Assembly: GCF_014199935.1 (NCBI RefSeq)
Contig: NZ_JACHOP010000002.1
Span: 186,001-250,000, forward strand
Direction: 5' to 3'
DNA: 64,000 nucleotides
Source of the DNA: Methylorubrum rhodinum
Lineage (GTDB): Bacteria > Pseudomonadota > Alphaproteobacteria > Rhizobiales > Beijerinckiaceae
This document shows, piece by piece, positions 1 to 9,233 of the stretch (the first letter of the stretch is position 1; the number at the start of each line of letters is the position of its first letter). The notes under the pieces are model-generated. The model did no database searches, was not told where the DNA came from, and saw nothing but the letters and a program-made list of their open reading frames with translations. A program made the translations under genes and the position numbers.

Positions 1-561
1 CTCCAGCCGGTCCACGCGCTGCTGCGCTCCTATCTCGGCGCGACCTCGACCGAGCGGCCCGGCGCCCAGCACATGCTCAACGCCGAGTATTTCAAGCGCA
101 TCGACGCGATGAACTTCACCCTCGCCCACGACGACGGCAACCTGCCCGCCGACCTCGACGAGGCGGACGTGGTGCTGGTCGGCGTCAGCCGCACCTCGAA
201 GACGCCGACCTCGATCTATCTGGCCAATCGCGGCCTCAAGACCGCCAACCTGCCGCTGGTGCCGTCGATGCCGCTGCCGCCGAGCTTCGACCGGGTGCGC
301 AAGGCGCTGATCGTCGGCCTGATCGCCAGCCCCGAGCGCATCGTCCAGATCCGCCAGAACCGCCTGCTCAGCCTCAAGGCGGACGACAACTCGTCCTACG
401 TCGATCGCGAGGCGGTGGCCGACGAGATCACCGCCTCGCGCCGGCTCTGCGCCAAGTACCGCTGGCCGACGATCGACGTGACCCGCCGCTCCATCGAGGA
501 GACGGCCGCCGCGATCCTCGACCTCTACCGCGAGCACCGCCTGAAGTTCATCGCGACCTGA
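1..561 (+). CDS. ppsR: PEP synthase/PPDK regulatory kinase-pyrophosphorylase, 5'-truncated by window edge
   Basis: This is the C-terminal part (about 186 residues) of a DUF299-family bifunctional kinase/Pi-dependent phosphorylase, which in characterised members switches PEP synthase or pyruvate phosphate dikinase off and on. Reading is open from base 1, so the start lies outside the window; family members are near 270-280 residues, so roughly a third is missing. The P-loop-like motif [11 protein letters not shown] and the LVPSMPLP stretch are typical of the family. Its stop (TGA) shares its last base with the ATG of the next gene, so the two are probably translationally coupled. In other alphaproteobacteria ppsR sits next to maf-aroE-coaE, which agrees with what follows here. 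Confidence 0.9.
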   Translation, partial: LQPVHALLRSYLGATSTERPGAQHMLNAEYFKRIDAMNFTLAHDDGNLPADLDEADVVLVGVSRTSKTPTSIYLANRGLKTANLPLVPSMPLPPSFDRVRKALIVGLIASPERIVQIRQNRLLSLKADDNSSYVDREAVADEITASRRLCAKYRWPTIDVTRRSIEETAAAILDLYREHRLKFIAT

Positions 562-1697
562 TGGCGGAGACGGAGGAGACGGATTTCGCAGCGGGCGAGC
601 TGCGCGACGCCGTCCTGAACGGACGCGGCCGGTGCACCGATCTCAGCCTGTCCCATCGCGCGCGGGTGCCCCCGCCCGACCTGACGCTCGGCGCGGTCCA
701 CGCGGAGCTGATGCGGGTCTATTTCGATCAGCCCGTCGTGCTCGGCACGAGCCTGTACGAACTGCCCGACGCGGAGGTCCTGGCCGAGGGCGTGGTCGTC
801 CTCGACGGCGCGCTCCAGTATTGCAGCCAGCTCAACCTCTTCCCGGTCGACAGCGAGCCCCGCTTCCGGGCGCTCTCCGCGCGCCGCCCCGGCCTGCGGC
901 GGGAGAGCGTGGCGGAGCCGGTCGTGCTGCTCACGGGGCCCGGCCATCACATGTACGGGCACTGGCTCGTCGATTTCCTGCCCAAGCTGTTCCTGCTCGA
1001 CCGGGCCGGACACGACATCGCCCGGTTGCGCTACCTCCTGCCCGCCGACACGCCGGACTTCGCCCGCACGTGGCTCGCGCTCCTCGGCATCGGGCCCGAC
1101 CGCATCCTCCCCTACGACAGGGAGCGGGATCGCCTCGCCTGCGCCCGGCTCCTCGTGCCGACGGGTTTGCGCTTCAACGGCCGCGCCGCGCCGCTGATGC
1201 GCGAGGCCGCCCGCTTCCTGCTCGACCGCCTCGCGCCCCGTCCGCGCTGGCGCCTCGGCCGTCGGCGGGTGGATCGGCCCGTGTCCCGCCGCCTGCTGAT
1301 CGCCCGCTCGGACAATGCCGTCACGCACAACCGCCGCACGCTCGTGGAGCGGGCGGACCTGGAGGCGCGGGCGAGCGCCCGCGGCTTCGAGGTGGTCCGG
1401 CCCGAGCGCCTGAGCGTGGCGGACCAGGTCGCCCTGTTCCGCTCCGCCGAAACCATCCTCGGCGAGTACGGCTCGGGCCTGCACGCTTCGCTCCTCGCGA
1501 ACCCCGGCGCGAGCGTCGTGGCGTTGCGCGACAACGGGCTCGATGCCGGCTTCCTGCAGACGTCCCTCGACCACGCGCTGGGCCATGCCAGCGGCTACGT
1601 CTTCGGCACGGCCCGCGATGCCGAGGGGTTCTTCTCGGTGCGCCCGCAGGATATCGATCTCGCCCTCGACTGGCTCGATCTGCGCGGGCCGCGCTGA
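561..1697 (+). CDS. Glycosyltransferase family 61 (DUF563) protein
   Basis: A 378-residue protein resembling the DUF563/GT61 glycosyltransferases that add sugars to capsules or other polysaccharides. The family signature is the C-terminal segment with EYGSGLHASLLANPG (near residue 300) and, earlier, GPGHHMYGHWLVDFLPKL. No signal peptide or membrane segment is visible, so it is presumably cytosolic. The ATG shares one base with the ppsR stop (TGATG), suggesting coupled translation. A glycosyltransferase is not a usual member of the ppsR-maf-aroE-coaE-dnaQ neighbourhood, so it looks like a lineage-specific insertion. The acceptor substrate cannot be told from the sequence. Confidence 0.8.
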   Translation: MAETEETDFAAGELRDAVLNGRGRCTDLSLSHRARVPPPDLTLGAVHAELMRVYFDQPVVLGTSLYELPDAEVLAEGVVVLDGALQYCSQLNLFPVDSEPRFRALSARRPGLRRESVAEPVVLLTGPGHHMYGHWLVDFLPKLFLLDRAGHDIARLRYLLPADTPDFARTWLALLGIGPDRILPYDRERDRLACARLLVPTGLRFNGRAAPLMREAARFLLDRLAPRPRWRLGRRRVDRPVSRRLLIARSDNAVTHNRRTLVERADLEARASARGFEVVRPERLSVADQVALFRSAETILGEYGSGLHASLLANPGASVVALRDNGLDAGFLQTSLDHALGHASGYVFGTARDAEGFFSVRPQDIDLALDWLDLRGPR

Positions 1698-1709
1698 AGG
1701 ACCACCCGC

Positions 1710-2324
1710 TTGACGGCCTCTTCTCCCTGGCGCCCCGCGGACCCTCTGATCCTCGCCTCGGGCAGCCGCACCCGGCGCGATCTCCTGACGGGCGCGGGCC
1801 TGCCGGTCACGGCTCTGCCGGCGGCCATCGACGAGCGGGCGGTGGAGGCGCAAGCCGGGGGCCTTCCGCCCGCGGCGCTGGCGCTCCACCTCGCCCGCGC
1901 CAAGGCCCGGGAGGTCGCGGCGCGCCATCCCGGCCGGGTCGTGGTCGGGGCCGATCAGGTGCTCGAAGTCGACGGCAGCGTCCTGCACAAGCCCGCCGAC
2001 TTGGCAGCGGCGGCCGGCCATCTCGCCCGGCTCCAGGGCCGGACCCACGCATTGCATTCCGCGGTCGCGCTGGTGCGGGAGGAGCAGGAGGACGGCTTCG
2101 TCGAGACCGCGCGGCTGACGATGCGGCCCCTCGATGCGGCGGGCATCGCCGCCTATCTGGCCTGCGCCGGCGAGGCCGTCACGACCTCGGTCGGCGCCTA
2201 CCAGCTGGAGGGTCTCGGCATCCACCTGTTCGATCGGATCGAGGGCGCGCACGAGACCATCCTCGGCCTGCCGCTGCTGCCGCTGCTGGCGCGGCTGCGG
2301 GATCTGGACCTGATGGCCTTCTGA
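1710..2324 (+). CDS. maf: Maf-family nucleoside triphosphate pyrophosphatase
   Basis: 204 residues of a Maf/HAM1-fold house-cleaning pyrophosphatase, which hydrolyses non-canonical or excess nucleoside triphosphates to monophosphates. The N-terminal LILASGSRTRRDLL matches the family's LASxSxxRxxLL nucleotide-binding loop, and VVVGADQVLEVDG carries the conserved catalytic-region Asp. The chosen start is TTG, 13 bases after the preceding stop, because the family motif begins close to it; no ATG is better placed. Length is normal for the family. It lies in the conserved ppsR-maf-aroE-coaE order. Confidence 0.9.
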   Translation: MTASSPWRPADPLILASGSRTRRDLLTGAGLPVTALPAAIDERAVEAQAGGLPPAALALHLARAKAREVAARHPGRVVVGADQVLEVDGSVLHKPADLAAAAGHLARLQGRTHALHSAVALVREEQEDGFVETARLTMRPLDAAGIAAYLACAGEAVTTSVGAYQLEGLGIHLFDRIEGAHETILGLPLLPLLARLRDLDLMAF

Positions 2325-2327
2325 CGA

Positions 2328-3323
2328 ATGGGACGCGGCATGCACGGCCATTCGCACGGCCATTCGCACGGCAACGCGCAGGATCGCTGTCACGACCACG
2401 ACGGTCACGACGGCCACAGCCATGGGGCCGGCCACGCGCATGCCCACGTCCCGAAGGATTTCGGGCGGGCCTTCGCCCTCGGCATCGCGCTCAATGTCGG
2501 CTTCGTGGTGGTCGAGGCGGCCTACGGGTTCCTGTCGAACTCCATGGCGCTGGTGGCGGATGCCGGCCACAACCTCTCCGACGTGCTCGGGCTCGCCGCC
2601 GCGTGGCTCGCCTCGGTGCTGGTGAAGCGCGCGCCCACCGCCCGCTTCACCTATGGGCTACGCGGCTCCTCGATTCTCGCCGCCCTGTTCAACGCGGTGA
2701 CGCTGCTGGTCGCGACCGGCGCCATCATCGCCGAGGCGATCCAGCGGTTCCTGGAGCCGGCACCGGTGGCGGGCACGACCGTGATGGCGGTGGCCGGCAT
2801 CGGCATCCTCATCAACGGCGTCACCGCGTGGCTGTTCACGTCGGGGGAGAAGCACGACATCAACATCCGTGGCGTCTACCTGCACATGGCCGCCGACGCC
2901 GCGGTCTCGCTGGGCGTGGTGCTGGCGGGCCTCGCCATCCTGGCGACCGGCTACGATTGGATCGACCCGGCGGTGAGCCTCGCCATCGCCGTGCTCATCG
3001 TCGTCTCGACCTGGGGCCTCCTGACCGAGAGCCTGCGCATGGCGCTCGCCGCCGTGCCGCCGCGGATCGACCCGCTCGCGGTGCGGGCCTGCCTCGCCGA
3101 ACGCCCCGGCGTGGTGAGCCTGCACGACCTCCACATCTGGCCGATGAGCACCACCGAGGTGGCGCTGACCGCCCATCTCGTCGTGGCGGACGCGCCCGCG
3201 GACGCCTTCCTGAGGGAGACGGCCGAGGCCCTGCGCGAGCGCTTCGGCATCCACCACGCCACCCTCCAGATCGAACTCCAGGGCCGCACCGCCTGCACCC
3301 TGGCCGAGGACTGCACCGCATGA
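2328..3323 (+). CDS. Cation diffusion facilitator (zinc-type) efflux transporter
   Basis: A 331-residue CDF transporter that exchanges cytosolic divalent metal (probably zinc, perhaps cobalt or cadmium) for protons at the inner membrane. The N-terminus (residues 6-41) is a histidine-rich loop with repeated HGHSHG units that would bind metal. The two metal-binding helices carry HNLSD (TM2) and HMAAD (TM5), the HxxxD pair typical of zinc-type CDFs such as ZitB/CzcD. About six membrane segments are visible, followed by a cytosolic domain of some 90 residues containing [10 protein letters not shown]. The gene begins 3 bases after maf and its stop overlaps the aroE ATG (ATGA), so it sits within the coupled gene chain. 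Confidence 0.92.
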   Translation: MGRGMHGHSHGHSHGNAQDRCHDHDGHDGHSHGAGHAHAHVPKDFGRAFALGIALNVGFVVVEAAYGFLSNSMALVADAGHNLSDVLGLAAAWLASVLVKRAPTARFTYGLRGSSILAALFNAVTLLVATGAIIAEAIQRFLEPAPVAGTTVMAVAGIGILINGVTAWLFTSGEKHDINIRGVYLHMAADAAVSLGVVLAGLAILATGYDWIDPAVSLAIAVLIVVSTWGLLTESLRMALAAVPPRIDPLAVRACLAERPGVVSLHDLHIWPMSTTEVALTAHLVVADAPADAFLRETAEALRERFGIHHATLQIELQGRTACTLAEDCTA

Positions 3324-4156
3324 CCCGCAAGGCCTTCGTGGTCGGGCATCCGATCGCCCATTCCCGCTCCCCGCTGATCCACGGCCACTGGCTCGCCGAG
3401 CACGGCCTCGACGGCACCTACGAGCGCCTCGACGTCGCGCCGGACGCCTTCGAGGCGTTTTTTCGCGGATTGCCGGGCTCGGGCTTCGCCGGCGGCAACG
3501 TCACGATCCCGCACAAGGAGGCGGCCTATCGCCTGGCCGATTCCCTGACCGAGCGGGCGAGAGCGATCGGGGCGGTGAACACGCTCGTCGTCACGGACGG
3601 CCGAATCGTCGGCGACAACACCGATGGGATCGGCTTCATCGCCCATCTCGACCGGAGCCTCGGCGAGGATTGGCCCGAGCGCACCGGCCGGCAGGCCCTG
3701 GTGCTCGGCGCGGGCGGGGCGGCGCGCGCCGTCGTCGCCGGGCTGATCGGACGGGGGCTGACGGTTCGAATCGCCAACCGCAGCCCGCAGCGGGCCCAGG
3801 CGCTCGCCGCCCTCGATCCGACGCGCGCGAGCGTCCTGCCCTGGGAGGCCCTGCCCGAGGCGCTTCCCGAGACCGGGCTTCTGGTCAACACCACCTCCCT
3901 CGGCATGGCCGGGCATCCGGCGCTGGCCCTCGACCTCGCGCCCCTGCCGGCGCGGGCCGCGGTCTGCGACATCGTCTACGTCCCGCTGGAGACGCCGCTG
4001 CTCGCCGCCGCCCGTGCGCGGGGCCTCGCGGCGGTCGACGGGCTCGGCATGCTGCTGCATCAGGCGGTGCCGGGCTTTTCCGCGTGGTTCGGCGTCCGTC
4101 CCGAAGTCACCCCCGCCTTGCGCCAAAGAATCGTCGCGGATCTGACGGCGAAATGA
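3320..4156 (+). CDS. aroE: Shikimate dehydrogenase (NADP+)
   Basis: A 278-residue shikimate 5-dehydrogenase, which reduces 3-dehydroshikimate with NADPH in aromatic amino-acid biosynthesis. Visible family motifs are HSRSPLIH near the N-terminus (substrate binding), [10 protein letters not shown] containing the catalytic Lys, NTDGIGF, the nucleotide-binding loop [10 protein letters not shown], and NTTSLGM. The ATG overlaps the CDF stop by four bases (ATGA) and its own stop overlaps the coaE start in the same way. Length is ordinary for AroE. Confidence 0.96.
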   Translation: MTRKAFVVGHPIAHSRSPLIHGHWLAEHGLDGTYERLDVAPDAFEAFFRGLPGSGFAGGNVTIPHKEAAYRLADSLTERARAIGAVNTLVVTDGRIVGDNTDGIGFIAHLDRSLGEDWPERTGRQALVLGAGGAARAVVAGLIGRGLTVRIANRSPQRAQALAALDPTRASVLPWEALPEALPETGLLVNTTSLGMAGHPALALDLAPLPARAAVCDIVYVPLETPLLAAARARGLAAVDGLGMLLHQAVPGFSAWFGVRPEVTPALRQRIVADLTAK

Positions 4157-4779
4157 GCGCCCCCGGGAAAAAACCCTTCGTGCTCGGCCTCACCGGCTCG
4201 ATCGGCATGGGCAAGTCGGCCACCGCCGGGATGTTCTCCGCCCGCGGCGTGCCGGTCCACGATTCGGACGCGGCGGTCCACGCCCTCTACGGGCCGGGCG
4301 GTGCGGCGGCGCAGGCCATCGGCGCAGCCTTCCCCGGCACGCTGACGCCGGAGGGCGGCGTCGACCGCCCGGCCCTGCGCGAGGCCGTGCTGGGCGAGCC
4401 CGAACAGCTGCGGCGGCTGGAGGGGATCGTGCATCCCCTGGTCGGCGCCGAGGCCCGCGCCTTCCTGGATCGCCACGCGCACGCCCCCCTCGTCGTCCTC
4501 GACATCCCGCTCCTGTTCGAGACGGGGGGCGAGGCCCGCTGCGACGCGGTCCTCGTCGTCACCGCCCCGCCCGAGGTGCAGCGCGCCCGCGTGCTCGCCC
4601 GCCCCGGCATGACGGGAGCCGCCCTCGACGCGATCCTCGCCAAGCAGATGCCCGACGCCGAGAAGCGGGCCCGCGCCGATCACGTGATCGACACGAGCCG
4701 GGGGTTGGCGGCGGCGGAGGCCGAGGTGGAGCGGCTGATCGAGCGGCTGACCGCGTCCGGCCCGGGATCCGAGCGATGA
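4153..4779 (+). CDS. coaE: Dephospho-CoA kinase
   Basis: 208 residues. CoaE phosphorylates the 3'-OH of dephospho-CoA with ATP in the last step of CoA synthesis. The P-loop is [11 protein letters not shown] at residues 12-22, followed by [11 protein letters not shown] (conserved DxD region) and VLDIPLLFE, all diagnostic. Overlaps aroE upstream and the kinase fusion gene downstream by ATGA, so the chain is translated as one unit. In related genomes aroE-coaE-dnaQ are adjacent; here one extra gene separates coaE from dnaQ. Confidence 0.95.
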   Translation: MSAPGKKPFVLGLTGSIGMGKSATAGMFSARGVPVHDSDAAVHALYGPGGAAAQAIGAAFPGTLTPEGGVDRPALREAVLGEPEQLRRLEGIVHPLVGAEARAFLDRHAHAPLVVLDIPLLFETGGEARCDAVLVVTAPPEVQRARVLARPGMTGAALDAILAKQMPDAEKRARADHVIDTSRGLAAAEAEVERLIERLTASGPGSER

Positions 4780-6119
4780 GCGCGGACGCTCCGACCGACC
4801 CCACGCTCCGGGCCCTGCGCCGCGGCGACCTCGCCGGTGCCCGCACCGTGCGCCTGACCGGACCTCTCGACGCCCTGCCCGACGAGGTGTTCGGCCTCGC
4901 CGACACCCTGGAACAGCTCGATCTCAGCGGCTGCGGGCTCGCCGAACTGCCAAACGATTTCGGGCGGCTGCGGCGGCTGCGGGTGCTGTTCTGCTCGGGC
5001 AACCGCTTCGAGCGGCTTCCCGCCGTCCTCGGCGATTGCCCGGAACTGGCTCAGGTCGGCTTCCGCGGCACCGGTCTCCGGGAGGTGCCGGGCGAGGCGC
5101 TGCCGCGGCAGTTGCGCTGGCTCACCTTGACGGACAACCGGATCGCGCATCTGCCCGACGCGCTGGGCCAGCGCCCGACGCTGCAGAAGCTGATGCTGGC
5201 GGGCAATGCGCTGACCGCTTTGCCCGCCTCGCTCCAAGGCGCGCAAAACCTCGAACTGGTGCGGCTTTCCGCCAACGCCTTCGCGGCGCTGCCCGCCTGG
5301 CTCGCCGATCTGCCGCGGCTCGCCTGGATCGCCTGGGCCGGCAATCCCTTCGAGGGCGGGACGGCGCCGGCCCGCGCGCCGGACGTGCCGTGGAGCCGGC
5401 TGGAGCCGGGCGCGCTCCTGGGGGAGGGCGCCTCCGGCCGGATTTTTTCGGCCTCCTGGCGACCGGGGGAGGGGGAGCCGCCCCAAACCGTGGCCCTCAA
5501 GCTGTTCAAGGGCGTCATGACCAGCGACGGCCTGCCCGAGCGCGAGATGGCGGCCTGCCTCGCGGTCGGCCGCCATCCGAATCTCACGGGGGCGCTCGGG
5601 CAAATCGTCGATCATCCGGAGGGGGCACAGGGCCTGCTCATGCCGCTGCTGCCGGCGACGTGGCGGGTGCTCGCCGGCCCGCCGAGCCTCGAGAGCTGCA
5701 GCCGCGACGTCTACGATCCGGCGCTTCGCCTGCCGCCTGCCGCGGCCCTGCGGATCGCGCGTTCGGTCGCCGTGGGCACCGCTCATCTCCACGCCCGCGG
5801 GTTGCTGCACGGCGACCTCTACGCCCACAACACCCTGTGGGACGGGACCTTGGGCGCGGCGGTGCTGAGCGATTTCGGCGCCGCCTCCCTGCTGCCGCCC
5901 GGCTCCGAGAGCGAGGCATGGCAGCGGATCGAGACCCGCGCCTTCGGCCTGCTGCTCGGGGAATTGCTCGACCGGTGCGTCAGCGAGCCCGAGGACATCG
6001 CCCGGCTGCGGGACCTGGAGCATGCCTGCATCCAGGCCGATACCGGGGGCCGGCCGCTCATGGCCGAGGTGGCGCAGGCTCTATCCGGGCTCGCGGGTGG
6101 GGCCCGCTCGGACGAGTAA
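4776..6119 (+). CDS. Leucine-rich repeat / Ser-Thr protein kinase-like fusion protein
   Basis: 447 residues in two parts. Residues about 40-195 are a run of bacterial leucine-rich repeats (units such as [15 protein letters not shown] and [15 protein letters not shown]). Residues about 210-440 form a eukaryotic-like protein kinase domain: glycine loop [13 protein letters not shown]-anchoring VALK with Lys242, catalytic loop HGDLYAHN with Asp347, and SDFG with Asp366. The loop has HGD rather than HRD, so it is a non-RD kinase, and the Lys of the usual DLKxxN is replaced, although Asp and Asn remain. No signal peptide or membrane helix is visible. It is coupled to coaE by an ATGA overlap. Target and trigger are unknown; a binding function without phosphotransfer cannot be excluded. 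Confidence 0.85.
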   Translation: MSADAPTDPTLRALRRGDLAGARTVRLTGPLDALPDEVFGLADTLEQLDLSGCGLAELPNDFGRLRRLRVLFCSGNRFERLPAVLGDCPELAQVGFRGTGLREVPGEALPRQLRWLTLTDNRIAHLPDALGQRPTLQKLMLAGNALTALPASLQGAQNLELVRLSANAFAALPAWLADLPRLAWIAWAGNPFEGGTAPARAPDVPWSRLEPGALLGEGASGRIFSASWRPGEGEPPQTVALKLFKGVMTSDGLPEREMAACLAVGRHPNLTGALGQIVDHPEGAQGLLMPLLPATWRVLAGPPSLESCSRDVYDPALRLPPAAALRIARSVAVGTAHLHARGLLHGDLYAHNTLWDGTLGAAVLSDFGAASLLPPGSESEAWQRIETRAFGLLLGELLDRCVSEPEDIARLRDLEHACIQADTGGRPLMAEVAQALSGLAGGARSDE

Positions 6120-6173
6120 CCATTCCGGGTTAGAACCGCTCGATCCGCTTCCCTTCGGCCGAGTGCGAAAAAA

Positions 6174-6896
6174 ATGCTGCGCGAGATCGTCCTCGACACC
6201 GAGACCACCGGCACCGACGCCAGGGGCGGGGACCGGCTCATCGAGATCGGCTGCGTCGAGCTGATCAATCACGTCCAGACCGGCCAGACCTTCCACCGGC
6301 TCGTCAACCCGCAGCGGGCGGTGTCCGAGGGGGCCTTCGCGGTCCACGGCATCTCGGACGCGATGCTCGCCGACAAGCCGGTCTTCGCCGACATCGTCGA
6401 CGCCTTCGTCAAATTCTGCGGCGATGCCCGGCTGGTGATCCACAACGCGCCGTTCGATGTCGGCTTCCTCAACATGGAGTACGGCCGGCTCGGCCCCGCC
6501 GCCCCGCCGCAGATCGTGCTGGAGGACGTGGTCGACACCCTGCTGCTGGCGCGGCGCAGGCATCCGGGCGCGGCCAACAACCTCGACGCCCTGTGCAACC
6601 GCTACGGCATCGACACGACACGCCGGGTCAAGCACGGGGCGCTGCTCGACGCGCAGATCCTGGCGGAAGTCTATGTCGAGCTGCTCGGCGGCAAGCAGAC
6701 GAGCCTCGGCCTCAGCGTCGCCGAGCCGGCCGAGACCGCCGCCGTCCTCGCGGCGGTCGATTCGGGTCCCGTCGGGCCACGGCCGATGCGCAGCCGCCTG
6801 ACGGACGCCGAGCGCGAGCGCCATGCCGCCTTCGTCGCCGGCTTGGGAACCAATGCGGTCTGGCGGGAATACATGAGCGATCCCGAGACGGCGTGA
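6174..6896 (+). CDS. dnaQ: DNA polymerase III epsilon subunit (3'-5' proofreading exonuclease)
   Basis: 240 residues of a DEDDh exonuclease. ExoI is VLDTETTGTD, ExoII is VIHNAPFDVGFL and ExoIII is HGALLDAQILAEVY, giving the acidic residues and His for two-metal catalysis. Length and the long C-terminal extension fit the true epsilon subunit, which removes misincorporated bases within the Pol III core. It follows the kinase fusion gene after 54 bases. Seven A residues run into the ATG (6168-6174), so no strong ribosome-binding site is visible directly upstream. Confidence 0.95.
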   Translation: MLREIVLDTETTGTDARGGDRLIEIGCVELINHVQTGQTFHRLVNPQRAVSEGAFAVHGISDAMLADKPVFADIVDAFVKFCGDARLVIHNAPFDVGFLNMEYGRLGPAAPPQIVLEDVVDTLLLARRRHPGAANNLDALCNRYGIDTTRRVKHGALLDAQILAEVYVELLGGKQTSLGLSVAEPAETAAVLAAVDSGPVGPRPMRSRLTDAERERHAAFVAGLGTNAVWREYMSDPETA

Positions 6897-7000
6897 CCGT
6901 CACGGTTCCGTGTATCGCCCACGCAATGCTGCGATGCAATAAATCTCATCTTGCGGTGCAGCATGAACGACCCCATACCATCCCTGTGGATGGCGCCGGG

Positions 7001-7468
7001 ATGGGCGGGATGATGGAAGCGCTTCAGGACGTGCGGGTAACGGCGGCTCCGATCCGGATCGCGACGCGGGAAGGGATCCGAATCGCCGACAGCGAGAAGA
7101 TCACGGTCAATCTCGGCTACGTCGATCTCGGGCATGTCGACCTGCTGGTGTCCGAGGGCGCCTACGCCAACCGCAGCGACTTCATCCGCACGGCGGTGCG
7201 CAACCAGATCGAGCGCCACGCCGACATCACGCGCCAGTCGGTCGCCCGCAAGGCGGTCGAGATGGGCCTGCGCCATTTCGGCCGGGCCGAGCTGGAAGCC
7301 GCCAAGGCTGCCGGCACCCTCCTCGACATCCGCGTGCTCGGCCTCGCGGTGATCGCCGCCGACGTCTCCCCCGATCTGGCGCGGTCGACCATCGCCTCCG
7401 TCGAAGTGCTCGGCAGCCTCCAGGCGAGCCCGGCCGTGAAGCGGGCGCTCGCCGACCGCCTGCGCTGA
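7001..7468 (+). CDS. Ribbon-helix-helix (CopG-like) transcriptional regulator
   Basis: 155 residues. Residues about 30-75 carry a ribbon-helix-helix fold: a beta strand EKITVNLGYVD, then a helix-turn-helix-like stretch EGAYANRSDFIRTAVRNQI, the pattern of CopG/MetJ-type DNA-binding dimers. The C-terminal 80 residues are a predicted helical domain of unknown role. Three in-frame ATGs (7001, 7010, 7013) make the exact start uncertain. It lies 78 bases upstream of a PHB-depolymerase-type gene on the same strand, so it may regulate that gene, but this is inference from position only. Confidence 0.7.
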   Translation: MGGMMEALQDVRVTAAPIRIATREGIRIADSEKITVNLGYVDLGHVDLLVSEGAYANRSDFIRTAVRNQIERHADITRQSVARKAVEMGLRHFGRAELEAAKAAGTLLDIRVLGLAVIAADVSPDLARSTIASVEVLGSLQASPAVKRALADRLR

Positions 7469-7546
7469 TCCCCTCCTTCCCCCTCAACCCCTCGTGACCC
7501 CCGGCGCGTGCGCGCGCCCGTCGCCGACCCGGAAAGCGAGACTTCA

Positions 7547-8776
7547 ATGACCGATCATCCCTCCACCCTGATGTCCGACATGGCCGAGGCGACCCGGCTG
7601 ACCCGCGCCGGGCGGCTCACGGAGGCCACCGCGCTGCTCCAGCGCAGCCTCGGCGGGGCGGGCCGGTCGACGCCGGGCGGCGCGCCTCGGACCGAGGACG
7701 CGGCTCGGCTCGAAGGGCCCGCCGGCGCCTCCCATGCGCCCTCTCACGAGGCCGTGATCCCCGAGCGGCTGCGCGACGGCATCGACCAGATGATGCGCAG
7801 CCTGCGCACGCTCGCCCCCTCGCTCAAGGGACTGGTCGGCGGCGACGCGCACGAGCCGCAGAACCGGCCGGCGCCCGGCGGCACGCATCCCGAGGACGGA
7901 TCCTTCGTCGAGCGCAGCTTCTCCAACGCCGCGGGCGCGCGGGACTACAAGCTGTTCGTGCCGAGCCCGCGACCGGGCCCGCGCCCGCTCGTGATCATGC
8001 TGCACGGCTGCACCCAGTCGCCGGACGACTTCGCCGCGGGAACCCGCATGAACGAGCTGGCCGAGGAGGAAGGCATCTTCGTCGCCTATCCGCGCCAGTC
8101 GGGCCGCGCCAACGCGCAGAAATGCTGGAACTGGTTCGAGCCCGCCGACCAGGGCCGCGAGATGGGCGAGACCGGCATCATCGCCGGGCTCGCCCGCGCC
8201 ATCGCCACCGAGCATTCGATCGACCGCAGCCGCATCTACATCGCCGGGCTCTCGGCGGGCGGCGCGGCGGCGGCCAACATCGCCCGCGCCTACCCGGACC
8301 TGTTCGCCGCGGTCGGCGTGCATTCGGGCCTGGCCGCCGGCTGCGCCCGCGACCTGCCCTCCGCGCTCTCGGCCATGCGGGTCGGCGCGCCGGGCTCCGA
8401 GGCGCCCGGCGGCGCGTCCGGCTTCGGCGCCGGCTCGGTGACGCAGTCCCTGCGGGTGCCCACCATCGTCTTCCACGGCGAGGGCGACGGCACGGTCAGC
8501 CCGCGCAACGCCGAGGCGGTGCTGGCTCAGGCCGGCGTCGCCGGGCTGAAGCCCCAGGCCGAGCGGGGCAGCAGCGCCGGCCATTCCTACCTGCGCACCC
8601 GCTACGCCGACGAGGCCGGCCGGGTGCAGGTCGAGGCGTGGTCGATCCAGGGAGCGGGCCATGCCTGGGCCGGCGGCAGCTCCACCGGCAGCTTCACCGA
8701 TCCGGGCGGACCGGACGCGTCGCGGGCGATGCTCGACTTCTTCCTGAGCCACAGCCTACCGAGCCGACGCGACTGA
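7547..8776 (+). CDS. PHB depolymerase-family esterase
   Basis: 409 residues of the esterase_PHB alpha/beta-hydrolase family, which includes polyhydroxybutyrate depolymerases and feruloyl/acetylxylan-type esterases. Residues about 145-385 form the hydrolase: VIMLHGCTQSPDDF (oxyanion region), the nucleophile elbow GLSAGGA, FHGEGDGTV (acid Asp) and GAGHAWAGG (catalytic His). The N-terminal 120 residues (MAEATRLTRAGRLTEA and a low-complexity stretch) are typical of proteobacterial homologues. No signal peptide is seen, so a cytosolic substrate such as storage PHB is plausible. The start at 7547 is chosen because the conserved N-terminus begins there; an upstream GTG at 7508 is less likely. Confidence 0.85.
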   Translation: MTDHPSTLMSDMAEATRLTRAGRLTEATALLQRSLGGAGRSTPGGAPRTEDAARLEGPAGASHAPSHEAVIPERLRDGIDQMMRSLRTLAPSLKGLVGGDAHEPQNRPAPGGTHPEDGSFVERSFSNAAGARDYKLFVPSPRPGPRPLVIMLHGCTQSPDDFAAGTRMNELAEEEGIFVAYPRQSGRANAQKCWNWFEPADQGREMGETGIIAGLARAIATEHSIDRSRIYIAGLSAGGAAAANIARAYPDLFAAVGVHSGLAAGCARDLPSALSAMRVGAPGSEAPGGASGFGAGSVTQSLRVPTIVFHGEGDGTVSPRNAEAVLAQAGVAGLKPQAERGSSAGHSYLRTRYADEAGRVQVEAWSIQGAGHAWAGGSSTGSFTDPGGPDASRAMLDFFLSHSLPSRRD

Positions 8777-8783
8777 TTTTCTC

Positions 8784-9233
8784 TCACGGCCGCGTCATGA
8801 GCGCGGCCGTGAGGCCGTCGGGGAAGAGCGCCACGCCCTCATCCAGGGCATCGGGCCGGAACCAGCGCGCCGTGCAGGGCGTGCCGTTGTCCTCGCAAAA
8901 GTGGATCGGGTCGCGCCCGTAGAGCGCCGCGTCGTGGAGGCCGACATCGGCCGCGAAAACGATCTCGTGGCCGATGTCGGCCTCGTGCCGAAAAATGTTC
9001 TCGAAGACCGACCAGGGGCCGGCGATCGCCACGCCGCAGCCGAACTCCTCCCGGAACTCCCGGATCAGGGCCTCTTCGCGGGTCTCACCGAAGGCGATGC
9101 TGCCGCCCGGCGGACGCACGCCCTTGAGGCGGCCGGCATCGTCGCGCACCTCGACGGCCAGCAGGCGGTCGTCCCGCCACGCCAGTCCGATCACCTTGGC
9201 GCGGATGTGCTGGGGCAGGCGCCATCGCGTCAT
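8784..9233 (-). CDS. NUDIX hydrolase
   Basis: 149 residues of a NUDIX-fold hydrolase acting on a nucleoside diphosphate linked to another moiety. The NUDIX box is present as GGSIAFGETREEALIREF followed by REEFG, with the expected spacing. The substrate cannot be inferred. The ATG overlaps the stop of the upstream phosphopantetheinyl transferase gene (ATGA), so the pair is co-translated. The gene ends 7 bases from the end of the convergent esterase gene. A perfect 12-bp inverted repeat (8783-8813) overlaps its last codons but lacks a U-tract on the correct side for either strand. Confidence 0.85.
   Translation of the reverse strand: MTRWRLPQHIRAKVIGLAWRDDRLLAVEVRDDAGRLKGVRPPGGSIAFGETREEALIREFREEFGCGVAIAGPWSVFENIFRHEADIGHEIVFAADVGLHDAALYGRDPIHFCEDNGTPCTARWFRPDALDEGVALFPDGLTAALMTRP

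Noticed and set aside
2340-2450. Short tandem repeat in the CDF gene
   Set aside because: It encodes the expected histidine-rich metal-binding loop (HGHSHG units) typical of zinc CDFs.
8783-8813. Perfect 12-bp inverted repeat between the esterase and NUDIX genes as a bidirectional terminator
   Set aside because: The adjacent T-run lies before the hairpin on the plus strand and reads as A on the minus strand, so neither transcript gains a U-tract after the stem.
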